Of a stretch of DNA of 64,000 nt, positions 1-8,594 are shown one piece after another. The position numbers and the translations under genes are program-made. Numbering within the stretch: position 1 is the stretch's first letter; the number at the start of each line of letters is the position of its first letter. Under the pieces are notes generated by a model. The model did no database searches. It had not been told where the DNA came from and was given only the letters and a program-made list of their open reading frames with translations. The stretch is from Paenibacillus qinlingensis (GTDB lineage: Bacteria > Bacillota > Bacilli > Paenibacillales > NBRC-103111): positions 1 to 64,000 of the forward strand of contig NZ_JABMKY010000003.1 in NCBI RefSeq assembly GCF_013204845.1. Reading direction: 5' to 3'.

Positions 1-1
1 C

Positions 2-121
2 AACCGTAAAAGAATCCATGGTTCTTTGGGCTATGTCTCGCCGGATCGATTTGAAGAACTTTACTACAAAAGCGTTAGTTAACTTCTCTTATTAGGTGTC
101 TACTTTCTTGACAGAGGTCCA
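2..121 (+). mobile_element. 3' end of an IS3-family insertion sequence
   Basis: The first 81 bases translate as the last 26 residues of an IS3-type OrfB transposase (NRKRIHGSLGYVSPDRFEEL, then YYKSVS and a stop at 80-82). The N-R-K-R-I-H-x-S-L-G-Y pattern is the conserved C-terminus downstream of the DDE catalytic domain. After the stop, positions 97-121 read as a right inverted repeat ending in GGTCCA, the complement of the TGGACC start common in this family. Only the right end is in the window, so it cannot be said whether the element is complete. Confidence 0.85.
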
Positions 122-170
122 ATAATCCATCTAATTTGTTTGGGGTGGCGGAGAAAGTTTTGGCTGTAGT

Positions 171-312
171 GGTAGAGGTAGAGGTAAAGGTAAAGGTAAA
201 GGTAAAGGTAAAGGTAAAGGTAAAGGTAAAGGTCGGGGTAGAGGTGTAGGTGTAGGTGCAGGTAGAGGTAGAGCTAGAGCTAGAGCTAGAGCTAGAGCTA
301 GAGGTGTAGCGG
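171..312. repeat. Hexanucleotide tandem repeat tract
   Basis: A run of 6-bp units: two GGTAGA, eight perfect GGTAAA, degenerate GGTGTA/GGTGCA units, then five perfect GAGCTA. In one forward frame it reads (Gly-Lys/Arg)n and then (Ala-Arg)n, but that frame has no start codon or ribosome site between its upstream stop at 132-134 and the repeat. It lies 50 bp from the insertion-sequence end. The rest of 121-484 holds only the hairpin listed next. Confidence 0.9.
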
Positions 313-365
313 TATCAATTTCTATAGGATTATGTCCTATATGAGCACGAACCTAGACTGCCATG

Positions 366-392
366 AGGCCCATGCAAATTGCGCATGGGCCT
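366..392. terminator. Hairpin downstream of the TetR-type gene
   Basis: A perfect 10-bp stem (AGGCCCATGC / GCATGGGCCT) with a 7-nt loop, about 90 bp beyond the stop of the leftward TetR-type gene. No strong T-run follows on either strand, so it is a weak or bidirectional terminator candidate. Confidence 0.4.
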
Positions 393-484
393 ACTTGATT
401 TAACTGTCAAAGCGCAGAAAAGTTACTTTCAATGGAGCAACAGTAGCAGTTTTTCCTAAGAGAATGTCCTTTATGCATTGAGAA

Positions 485-1102
485 TTATTTTTTTAAACCA
501 GCTGCAAAGAAAGGACCATTAACCGAAATTGTCGTTAGAATACGAGCCATTTCTTGAGGCGATTCTTTGCCGCCACTTTCGAGCCATTGTTGGATTACCC
601 CTATTATTGCAGTTCCCATATAAGCGGCTAGGTATTGACCTGGAACAAGGAGATTTTCTTCTTTTACAAATGCATTTGGATTATTGCCATGCAGTGTTTC
701 CCACATGAATTTTTTCAATCTTGTTTGAAAGGATAAATCCCCTCTTGGACCTAATACAGCTTTCATAAATCCACTTTGTAGGTGTAAATACTCAAATAAG
801 GAAACTGTAAAAATAAAAGGTGTTAAAGTTTGAGAGTCAATTTCAAGTGCGGCAATAACGCTCGGATAGTTTTGTTTAGTAAGTCTGGACAAATCAAGCA
901 TGATTTCCTCCTCACATTTGGCCATTAAATCAAATTTGTCTTGATAGTGTGCATAGAATGTGCCTCTATTAATTCTCGCACTCGTTGTAATGTCTTTAAC
1001 TGTTAATGCATCAAAACCTTTTTCATTTATTAATTCTACGAGTGCGAGACGAATGGATTCCTTGGTCCGAATGACACGTAAATCAGGGTTACTATTTCGC
1101 AA
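485..1102 (-). CDS. TetR/AcrR-family transcriptional repressor
   Basis: A 205-residue protein, the usual length for the family. Residues 10-55 form the DNA-binding domain: RVIRTKESIRLALVELINEK, then GFDALTVKDITTSARINRGT and FYAHYQDKFDL, the typical helix-turn-helix with the FYxHYxxK signature. The remainder is an all-helical ligand-binding and dimerisation domain resembling TetR_C domains of Bacillota regulators; the ligand cannot be told. The start is TTG at 1102, chosen because AAGGAGG sits 7 nt upstream and no better start exists. It is divergent from the CocE-like hydrolase, and the shared intergenic region holds a repeated motif suited to an operator, so it probably controls that hydrolase and itself (inference). 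Confidence 0.9.
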   Translation of the reverse strand: MRNSNPDLRVIRTKESIRLALVELINEKGFDALTVKDITTSARINRGTFYAHYQDKFDLMAKCEEEIMLDLSRLTKQNYPSVIAALEIDSQTLTPFIFTVSLFEYLHLQSGFMKAVLGPRGDLSFQTRLKKFMWETLHGNNPNAFVKEENLLVPGQYLAAYMGTAIIGVIQQWLESGGKESPQEMARILTTISVNGPFFAAGLKK

Positions 1103-1121
1103 GTAAATTCCTCCTTAATTT

Positions 1122-1162
1122 TAACCAACACATGTTTGAAAGGTGTTCCGTAACCAACACAT
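1122..1162. promoter_or_regulatory. Repeated motif, candidate TetR operator
   Basis: TAACCAACACAT occurs twice as a direct repeat (1122-1133 and 1151-1162). AACAC at 1127-1131 and GTGTT at 1143-1147 also form an inverted repeat with an 11-nt spacer. The site lies just upstream of the tetR-like start in the divergent intergenic region. I see no confident -35/-10 pair; the rest of 1163-1400 shows nothing else. Confidence 0.5.
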
Positions 1163-1400
1163 TTGCCATTTTTAATTATTGAACAGAGTCTATTCGAATT
1201 TTATAATTTGAGGTGTAATAAACAACAGGTTGTTCATTATCATAACTTAACATCCAGGAGGGGGACAGGCAACCTTTAAACGACATATAAATACACTTAC
1301 CAAAATTCGACATCAAATAAGCCAAGTTTGGGGATACTGATGTAAATAAAAACATATGGATTCCATTTATTAATTTTATTAAGAAAGGAAGTAATTTTAG

Positions 1401-3098
1401 ATGAATACATTCTTGGGCCGTCCTGATCTGAAACCGACTCATCCCAATGACACGATATCTGGGTTGAACAAAATAGTCATGACTACTGCGCATTATGGAA
1501 ATCAAGAGATGATCTTGGAAAAAGATGTTCCGATCATAATGCGGGATGGAATCACAATCTACGTCAATGTATTCCGTCCGGATAAGCTAGGAAAGTTCCC
1601 AGCAGTAATGAGCATGGATCCCTATAATAAAGATGGTTTACCCCCGTATGATATTTTTCGTCAAGTCTGGCCGACGTTAGGTAGTATCGTCACATCTCTA
1701 TTTACGCCATTTGAGTCACCTGATCCGGGTTTTTGGGTGCCAAACGACTATGTCATGGTGAAAATCGCAGCGCGGGGGAGTTCAAATTCGGAAGGCGAGC
1801 TGTATCCTTGGACGAAACAGGAAACGCAAGATTATCACGAAGTCATCGAATGGGCTGGCGTCCAGGAGTGGTGCGACGGCAATGTGGGATTAAACGGCGT
1901 GTCGTATCTGGCCATGACCCAATGGCGGGTGGCAGCTACGAATCCTCCTCATCTGAAGGCGATCATCCCATGGGAAGGTACATCTGATCTGTACCGGGAA
2001 TGGTACTTTCACGGCGGAATACCGGAAACTGTGTTCACATCATCTTTCGAGGATTTATTGAAAGGCAGGTGGCCAAATAATATCGTAGAAGGTATGGTAG
2101 AGGCGCAGAAAGAGCATCCGTTACACGATGAATATTGGGAAGAAAGACAGGTCAATTTGTCCGATATTAAGGTACCTATGTTGGTTTGTGCTAGCTGGTC
2201 AACGCATGGCTTACATTCCCGCGGCACCTTTGAAGGGTTTAAACAGGCTTCATCCGAGGACAAGTGGCTGGTGGTCCATGGCCGCAAGGAGTGGGAATCC
2301 TATTATTTGCGTGAATCACTGGAACTGCAGAAGGAGTTCTTCGATTACTTCCTGAAAGGCATTGAGAATGACTGGAGGGAAACGCCTCGGGTACGCTACG
2401 AGGTCAGAGAGAAATTCTATAAGGGACATATTCGCAGCGCGAATGAATGGCCGATAGCCAATACCCAATATAGAGAACTTCATCTGAATGGCGATACGAC
2501 GCTCCTGCAGGTGCCCCCTGTTCAGAACGAAACCAAACTGAGCTATCATGCTGAGCCCCGTCAATCAGAAAACAGCGATTTAAAGTTTACATTTACTGCT
2601 GATAAGGAACTCGAGCTTACTGGCAATATGAAGCTCAAGCTCTGGGTCTCCACCGACGACACGGATGATATGGATATTTTTGTTGGTATTAAAAAGTATG
2701 ACAAACGCGGCAATGAAGTGTACCTGCCTGATTTTAACCATCTTGAAGACGGTCAGGTGTCTGTTGGATGGCTGCGGGTATCTCATAGAGAGCTGGATAC
2801 GGAGAAATCTACGCCTTATCAACCAGTACTGAAGCACAAGAATTTATTGAAGCTTACTAAAGGTGAAATTGTGCCGGTAGAAATTGAGATATTGCCTGCA
2901 AGTATTTTCCTAGCAAGTGGAGAAAGTCTGGTGTTGGTCATAAAAGGCAGCGAGATCATTGTCGAAGATCTCCTACCAGGTGCAGCTTCAAGAGGTTATG
3001 GGCACACACAAACAGTGAACCAAGGAATGCATTCGATTTATACAGGCGGCAAGTATGATTCTTTCCTATTGGTACCGATGATTCCAACGAAAGATTAG
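1401..3098 (+). CDS. CocE/NonD-family (X-Pro dipeptidyl-peptidase S15-like) hydrolase
   Basis: A 565-residue cytoplasmic alpha/beta hydrolase with no signal peptide. The N-terminal part (about 35-330) is the S15/CocE catalytic domain: VPIIMRDGITIYVNVFRPD opens it, and GLNGVSYLAM carries the nucleophile Ser168 in a G-x-S-Y-x-A elbow. Residues about 360-560 form the jelly-roll X-Pro dipeptidyl-peptidase C-terminal domain (LKLWVSTDDTDDMDIFVGI, ending TVNQGMHSIYTGGKYDS). Relatives hydrolyse acyl esters, cephalosporin esters or X-Pro peptides, and the substrate cannot be read from sequence. Ribosome site GAAAGGAAG lies about 7 nt before the ATG. Regulation by the divergent TetR-type gene is likely from position only. 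Confidence 0.9.
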   Translation: MNTFLGRPDLKPTHPNDTISGLNKIVMTTAHYGNQEMILEKDVPIIMRDGITIYVNVFRPDKLGKFPAVMSMDPYNKDGLPPYDIFRQVWPTLGSIVTSLFTPFESPDPGFWVPNDYVMVKIAARGSSNSEGELYPWTKQETQDYHEVIEWAGVQEWCDGNVGLNGVSYLAMTQWRVAATNPPHLKAIIPWEGTSDLYREWYFHGGIPETVFTSSFEDLLKGRWPNNIVEGMVEAQKEHPLHDEYWEERQVNLSDIKVPMLVCASWSTHGLHSRGTFEGFKQASSEDKWLVVHGRKEWESYYLRESLELQKEFFDYFLKGIENDWRETPRVRYEVREKFYKGHIRSANEWPIANTQYRELHLNGDTTLLQVPPVQNETKLSYHAEPRQSENSDLKFTFTADKELELTGNMKLKLWVSTDDTDDMDIFVGIKKYDKRGNEVYLPDFNHLEDGQVSVGWLRVSHRELDTEKSTPYQPVLKHKNLLKLTKGEIVPVEIEILPASIFLASGESLVLVIKGSEIIVEDLLPGAASRGYGHTQTVNQGMHSIYTGGKYDSFLLVPMIPTKD

Positions 3099-3126
3099 CG
3101 AAAGTCTGAGTCCCTTCAACCGATAT

Positions 3127-3144
3127 CCGGGCTATACAGCCCGG
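3127..3144 (+). terminator. Hairpin after the CocE-like gene
   Basis: CCGGGCT / AGCCCGG, a perfect 7-bp stem with a 4-nt loop, 28 bp after the stop. Only a modest T content follows, so this is a weak terminator candidate. Confidence 0.4.
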
Positions 3145-3244
3145 ACTATTGGGCTTTCCAGGACCTAATCTAACCTTGATGAAGATTCTCGATGTGGCAT
3201 TGGGTTAAATTTAAATTACCTGCTTATGGAAGGAGTGATAACTG

Positions 3245-4183
3245 ATGTTACATACCTACAAATCCTCTCGCGATGGAAATCTGGAAAAGATAGGGCACTT
3301 CGAAAAGGAGTGTTGGATAAATATTACCGCACCACTAAAGGACGAACTTACGGAGGTATCTGAACTTTGTAATATTCCAATTGAATTCTTAGAAGATCCG
3401 TTAGATTTAGAAGAAAGTGCACGGATTCAATATGATGATGAGACGGATTGTACCCTAATTATCAATGATTTCCCAATTATTGATGCGAATACTGAGGCAT
3501 TTGATTCTTATATTACCATTCCTATTGGAATCATCGTAGGAAAGGATTTCATCGTAACGGTTTGTAACCAGTCGAGTAACTCTTTAGAAAATATGATCAA
3601 GAAAAATGTGAACACTTCGATGAAGAGTCGTTTTGCCCTAGAGATACTAATGTCATTTTCAACACTGTATATCGAAAAATTAAAACTGCTCAACAAACAG
3701 CGTCTTAAAATAGAGAGTCATTTGCGTGAGTCATTAACAAACAAGCAACTCTATGACCTCATGGAGATTGAAAAAAGTTTAGTTTATTTCCTCACTTCTT
3801 TAAAAGCTAATGCGGATGTTATAACCAAACTTTTCCGTACCAAATCTTTAACCTTATATGAGGATGATAAAGATCTTCTAGAAGATCTAAAAATTGAAAA
3901 TAATCAAGCAATTGAAACCACAGAATTGTATACAAGAATTTTGAACAGCATAACAGGGTCGTATTCTTCATTAATATCAAATGAATTAAATAAAACAATG
4001 AAAACTCTAACGTTATTTACAGTTTTTTTAACGCTGCCCACACTCGTATTTAGTTTCTTTGGTATGAATGTTACCTTACCCATTGCTGATAAAGATCCTT
4101 TCTCATGGATTATTACACTTGTAATAGCTTTAGTTATTGTTATTTGGATAGGTATTGCACTATGGAGAAGGAGGATGTTATAA
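3245..4183 (+). CDS. corA: CorA-family magnesium transporter
   Basis: A 312-residue protein of normal CorA length. It has a long cytoplasmic N-terminal domain with a charged coiled helix (about 140-235) and two membrane segments at the extreme C-terminus. The first ends in the diagnostic Gly-Met-Asn signature (FFGMNVTLPI) and the second is IITLVIALVIVIWIGIALW. The family forms pentameric Mg2+/Co2+ channels. The ribosome site GGAAGGAGTG is 7 nt before the ATG. It stands alone and shows no functional link to the surrounding sugar genes. Confidence 0.93.
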   Translation: MLHTYKSSRDGNLEKIGHFEKECWINITAPLKDELTEVSELCNIPIEFLEDPLDLEESARIQYDDETDCTLIINDFPIIDANTEAFDSYITIPIGIIVGKDFIVTVCNQSSNSLENMIKKNVNTSMKSRFALEILMSFSTLYIEKLKLLNKQRLKIESHLRESLTNKQLYDLMEIEKSLVYFLTSLKANADVITKLFRTKSLTLYEDDKDLLEDLKIENNQAIETTELYTRILNSITGSYSSLISNELNKTMKTLTLFTVFLTLPTLVFSFFGMNVTLPIADKDPFSWIITLVIALVIVIWIGIALWRRRML

Positions 4184-4204
4184 ATTTTTACAACGAGTTT
4201 AGTG

Positions 4205-4257
4205 CATAAAAGAAACGATATTATTCCCTATTAATTAGTGAATATTTGCCATAGAAT
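4205..4257 (+). promoter_or_regulatory. 53-bp promoter module, copy A
   Basis: First of six ungapped copies. It begins CATAAAAGAAACGA and ends TGCCATAGAAT, whose TAGAAT is a plausible -10. The middle part (CCTATTAATTAGTG) is the most diverged of the six. It stands upstream of the sugar-binding-protein/kinase/regulator operon. Confidence 0.75.
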
Positions 4258-4266
4258 GGGGTTGCT

Positions 4267-4280
4267 TGCAAACGGTTACT
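4267..4280 (+). promoter_or_regulatory. cre (CcpA) site downstream of module A
   Basis: TGCAAACGGTTACT matches the cre consensus TGWAARCGYTWNCW at 12 of 14 positions. It begins 10 nt after the TAGAAT box, a place where CcpA would block initiation or elongation. Confidence 0.7.
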
Positions 4281-4416
4281 TTGGGGTGTCTCTTGTGTGC
4301 CGTCACCTGAACCTTAAAAATAGAGTAGGGGATATGAGAAAAATACATGTACATTGACTTATAAATAATCTAGGATAATGGGAATATTTATATTTTTTTA
4401 TAATGGAGACTATTGG

Positions 4417-5454
4417 ATGAAGATGAAAGTGAAATCATATATCCTTGCAACTGCACTTTTACTTATGACGGGCGGATGCAGCATCATGCAATCAGATGAT
4501 CCTAATGCTCCAATAACGAACCCCCCTTTAAAAATTGGCGTCCTAATTTACAGGTTTGATGATACTTTCATGACAGAAGTGAGGAACAGCATACTTGCGG
4601 CAGCTGATAGTCAAGTCATCGTCGAGTTCGCGGATAGTCGCAACTCTCAAGCAACTCAGAATCATCAAATGGATAAATTTGTGAAAGAGAAGGTAGATGC
4701 TCTCGCGATTAACCCCGTAGATCGGACTGCAGCTGCCGGAATGATTGCGAAGGCAAAAGCAGCCAACATTCCCGTTGTCTTTTTTAACCGGGAGCCTGTG
4801 GCAGATGCTATGAAAAAATGGGACAAGGTTTACTATGTCGGCGCAAAAGCGGAACAATCCGGCACCATGTCGGGTCAACTGATCGCTGACTATTTCAAGT
4901 CGCATCCGGATGCGGATAAGAATAAGGATGATGTCTTGCAATATGTGATGTTGAAAGGAGAACCAGGCCACCAGGATGCCGAGTTGCGAACCAAATTCGC
5001 CATTAAAGCAGTAGAAGATGCGGGTATTAAGGTGGAAAAGCTAGCTGAGGATACTGGAATGTGGGAGCTCTCAAAGGGCAAAGCGAAAATGTCGACATTT
5101 CTAGGCGAATATGGGAATCGAATAGAGGCCGTTTTTGCTAATAACGATGATATGGCACTCGGTGCTATTGATGCCATACGAGAGAACGGCTTTATGGCGG
5201 ACGATCGTATTATTCCCGTTGTTGGGGTCAATGCCACAGCCTCGGCTATTAAAGCGTTGAAAGACGGGACACTTCTGGGAACCGTGCTGAATGATGCAGT
5301 AAATCAAGGAAAAGCAATCTATGCAGTGGCACATATTTTGGCCTCTGGGCAAACACCGGAGAAAAACAACATTGGCTACGAAATGGCAGATGGTCTATAT
5401 GTCTGGATACCTTATAAAAAGATGATGAAAGAAAATAGCAGCGTTGTTCCATAA
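4417..5454 (+). CDS. Galactose/glucose-type (MglB-like) sugar-binding lipoprotein
   Basis: About 345 residues from the ATG at 4417, chosen because TGGAGA lies just upstream and it gives a clean lipoprotein signal (MKMKVKSYILATALLLMTGG before the cysteine). An in-frame ATG at 4378 would put extra residues before the signal. The body is a type I periplasmic-binding fold of the MglB group: LKIGVLIYRFDDTFMTEVRN at the start, DALAINPVD, IPVVFFNREP, VFANNDDMALGAIDAI and VVGVNATASAIKALKDGTLL. Relatives bind galactose, glucose or xylose. No permease or ATPase follows; the downstream genes are a second binding protein, a kinase and a regulator, so a sensory role like AraP of Geobacillus or XylFII of Clostridium is more likely than transport (inference). 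Confidence 0.88.
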   Translation: MKMKVKSYILATALLLMTGGCSIMQSDDPNAPITNPPLKIGVLIYRFDDTFMTEVRNSILAAADSQVIVEFADSRNSQATQNHQMDKFVKEKVDALAINPVDRTAAAGMIAKAKAANIPVVFFNREPVADAMKKWDKVYYVGAKAEQSGTMSGQLIADYFKSHPDADKNKDDVLQYVMLKGEPGHQDAELRTKFAIKAVEDAGIKVEKLAEDTGMWELSKGKAKMSTFLGEYGNRIEAVFANNDDMALGAIDAIRENGFMADDRIIPVVGVNATASAIKALKDGTLLGTVLNDAVNQGKAIYAVAHILASGQTPEKNNIGYEMADGLYVWIPYKKMMKENSSVVP

Positions 5455-5542
5455 AACAGGAAAAAGTAAGCGTTATCAGTTTGAAAAGAAAGCGTTTGGC
5501 ATCAAGGAAGATAAATGACAAGTTTTTCGGAGGCTGCATTTA

Positions 5543-6844
5543 ATGAGAAAATATGGAGGTATACTCGCCTATTTGCTGCTTTTCGCCTGTCTCCTGCTAT
5601 CTGGTTGCACGACAGCGGATACAGGGCGATTCAATCAGCAGGAGCAGGGGACTGCGGATGATAGTCGAAAGATCGCTTCTTCAGGTGAAGTAAAGTTATC
5701 CGTCTACATGTATGTGACCGATGTAAGAGTACAAAACGTGTATTATGATATTGCCCGCTCCTTTGAGGCCAAACACCCAGAAATTAAAGTAGAACTGCAA
5801 TTCCCTGGCTTTCAATATGAAGAGATTCTGAAAGTTAAGCTTGCCACTAACGAGTTGCCTGATATTTTTGATACGCATGGTTGGGCCAAGATTCGATATG
5901 GAAAGTATTTAGTGGATCTGAGTAATGAACCTTGGGCGAGTCAGTTAACCAATACGATTAAACCGGTCGTAACGGATGACGAGGGGAAAGTGTACGTATT
6001 GCCCATTAGTGAAGCAAGGGATGGCTTCTCCTATAACATAAATGTTTTGGAGAAATACCATATTCAAGTTCCAGTTACTTTTGATGAGTTGATGGCGGCG
6101 GCAGAAAAGATTGTGAAGGAAAGTCATGGAGAAGTCGTTCCTTTCTTTTTTTCCGGCATTGATTCATGGACGATCGGACAGTATTTTGATTATTACGCAA
6201 GTTCTCTATTTGAAAAGTCAGATGTTTTTAAAAAATACCCGCTGACAGCATCAGATTCGGAATGGAGTCAGTGGAATGTGCTAGCCGTAAAATGGAAGGA
6301 AATGTTCGATAAAGGATATATCAATCAAGATGTCTTCAAGGCTAAATATAGCGATTTACCCAAGTTGTTTGCCGAAGGCAAAGTCGCATTTTCATTTGCA
6401 TCTCCCTCGTTTGCAGACGATGCTTATGAAGTAAACCCGAAAACACGAATTGGAATTATGCCAGTTCCATCGTTAAGCGTGGGAGGAAGAACTGCATTTT
6501 CAAGCGGAGAACGCAACACAATGGGCATCTGGAAAAAGTCCAAACATCTGAATGAAGCAAAGCTGCTGGTGAATGAATTCGCCAAGCCGGCAAATATGAA
6601 AAAAATCGCAGACGTGGTAAAGATTCCACCTGGATTGACGGGAGTAACCCCCGAGCATGAATTCGTATCGTTTTATAATCTATATGATCAAGTACTTGTC
6701 ACCCCCTATTTCGATCGTATATATCTGCCCAATGGTATGTGGGACGTGATGCGGAGTCTGGGAATTGAGTTGATAGCAGGAGATGTAGCTCCAGAGAAGT
6801 TCGGTAAATTGATGAAACAAGAAGTCGCGCGACTTTCCAAATAA
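5543..6844 (+). CDS. Extracellular solute-binding lipoprotein (family 1)
   Basis: A 433-residue MalE/UgpB-type binding protein with a lipoprotein signal ending LLLSGC, then a Thr/Gln/Ser-rich linker. The fold starts at VKLSVYMYVTDVRVQNVYYD and carries the family features KLATNELPDIF, VYVLPISEARDGFSYN and NTMGIWKKSKHLNEA. It lies 88 bp after the MglB-like gene and 29 bp before the kinase, apparently in one operon. As with its neighbour there is no cognate permease nearby, so it may present an oligosaccharide to the kinase sensor domain (inference). The ribosome site is GGAGG 8-12 nt before the ATG. Confidence 0.88.
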   Translation: MRKYGGILAYLLLFACLLLSGCTTADTGRFNQQEQGTADDSRKIASSGEVKLSVYMYVTDVRVQNVYYDIARSFEAKHPEIKVELQFPGFQYEEILKVKLATNELPDIFDTHGWAKIRYGKYLVDLSNEPWASQLTNTIKPVVTDDEGKVYVLPISEARDGFSYNINVLEKYHIQVPVTFDELMAAAEKIVKESHGEVVPFFFSGIDSWTIGQYFDYYASSLFEKSDVFKKYPLTASDSEWSQWNVLAVKWKEMFDKGYINQDVFKAKYSDLPKLFAEGKVAFSFASPSFADDAYEVNPKTRIGIMPVPSLSVGGRTAFSSGERNTMGIWKKSKHLNEAKLLVNEFAKPANMKKIADVVKIPPGLTGVTPEHEFVSFYNLYDQVLVTPYFDRIYLPNGMWDVMRSLGIELIAGDVAPEKFGKLMKQEVARLSK

Positions 6845-6873
6845 AAGGGCTAGAAGTAAGGAGGCAAGAACAC

Positions 6874-8594
6874 GTGAGATCGGATTCTTTTCGTTTTAAG
6901 CTCATGATGTTATATTTCTGGACGATTGTTATTCCAACGGTTATCATCGTATTCTTTCTACCGAACTTTTTTCAAAAGCTGCTGCTGCATAAGACAACAG
7001 AGTATACCGAAAGCACAGCTGCTGCCTTTACGAAAAACATTGAAAGCTATCTGAATGAACTGGAGCGGCTCACTTTAACACCGTACTTTGACAGCGATAT
7101 TATGAAGGCGCTTAAATATAAAGCCAAAGAAGATCCTTTAGCGCAACTATCTCCCCTTGAGAAATTAAAAATGGATGAAGTACTGAATGAAAAGTTCCAT
7201 AATTTTATACGCATGTCGAGACAGGATATTTCAGGAACAACGCTGGTCACCTCTGATGGCTCCATCTATGCCAAATCAACAGGTTTGACAGCGCCTGTTA
7301 ACGACTATCCTTTTTCTTCCACAGAATGGTATCGCAAAGCGTTGGCAGCAGAAGGGTCAGCCGTCTTTATTGGAAGTCATAAACAAGATTACTTGAAGCA
7401 GCCATTAGAGGCAGACGTATTCTCGGTAGCTAGGGTAATAAGAGACCCTGATACGGAGTCAAAGCTCGCTTTTATTATTGCCGATGCAGACACAGGGGTG
7501 CTGCGTAATTTAATCCAAGATTTCCAATTTAACGTTAACGCTACTATTGCTGTTCTCGATGACAATCAACAGGTGGTATATTCTACAGCACCATTATCCC
7601 CAATAATGAGTAAAAGCGTAGGGGAGTCCTCAGATTCGATCGTTGAGGATGATAGTACGTACACGGTTATTCGCCGAAATATCGGAACAGCCAATTGGAA
7701 GTTGGTTTTTTTTTGCCAAATTCCGAAATTATCTCTCAGCTAAGATGGTTATACATTATCGGTGGATTGTTTGCCGTATGCGGACTTTTCTTAACTGTCA
7801 TCGTCTTCTTTCTTCTATCAAAGTGGATTATTCGTCCATTTAAAGAGATTATCTGGACGATGAAGAAAGTCGAAATCGGTAATTTGCAAACACGCCTGCA
7901 AGTTAGGGGGACGGATGAGGTAGCGCAAATTGGACTCGCATTCAATCGAATGATTAATCAAGTGGAAGAGCTTATAGTCCGCGAATATCAGGCTAAATTT
8001 AATCAACAGCAAGCAGAGTATCGGTCCTTGCAAGCTCAAATCCAACCCCATTTTCTTTATAACATCTTAAATGGCTTTATTGGTCTTAATCGGATCGGGG
8101 AGCATGAGAAACTGGAAGAGTCCATCATTCACCTCAGTAAAATGCTTAGGTATATTCTTGCTGGGCGAGATTGGACTTGTGTTAAGGATGAGTGCGACTT
8201 TCTCGCTTGGTACTGCCAATTACAGCAGCTCCGGTTTCAAGATCGTTTGCAGTACCATATTCGATATGATGCAGAGAGCATGAGTGTTCCTATTCCAAAG
8301 TTATTACTTCAACCACTTGTTGAAAATAGTATCATTCATGGGATTGAACCTTTGAATCAGCCAAGGGAATTGAATGTCGATGTTCATATGGTGAACAATC
8401 ATACACTATCTATCTCAGTTACGGATAATGGTGCTGGATTCGATGCAAGCAAAGCAGGGAAAAGTGTAGGCCTAACCAATGTCAAAGAACGCTTGCAGCT
8501 TGCATATCCAGAAGGTGAATTTGCCTTGGACAGCAGGATTGGGGAGGGCACGCGCATACATATTCAAATTCCGATCAAGGAGGCATTCAAATGA
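6874..8594 (+). pseudogene. YesM-type sensor histidine kinase, frameshifted at a T9 run
   Basis: Two overlapping frames together make a complete kinase of about 573 residues. The first (GTG start at 6874, AAGGAGG upstream) encodes the N-terminal membrane segment and extracellular sensor domain up to NIGTANWKLVFF. The second continues LPNSEIISQLRW, then the second membrane segment, HAMP, the phospho-acceptor motif IQPHFLYNILNGF and the ATPase N-box LLLQPLVENSIIHG. The break is inside nine consecutive T at about 7706-7714; one more T, or two fewer, restores the frame. It may be a true mutation, slippage or a sequencing error. The gene overlaps the following regulator by 4 bases (ATGA), the tight coupling normal for an intact pair. 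Confidence 0.85.

Noticed and set aside
135..345. Gly-Lys/Ala-Arg repeat protein encoded by the hexanucleotide tract
   Set aside because: No start codon or ribosome site between the upstream stop and the repeat; low-complexity DNA keeps all frames open by chance.
1176..1505. 109-codon leftward frame overlapping the CocE-like start
   Set aside because: It covers the intergenic region and the antisense of the hydrolase N-terminus, with no ribosome site or motif.
4417..6844. The two binding lipoproteins as parts of an import system
   Set aside because: No permease or ATPase adjoins them; the next genes are a kinase and regulator, so a sensory role fits better.
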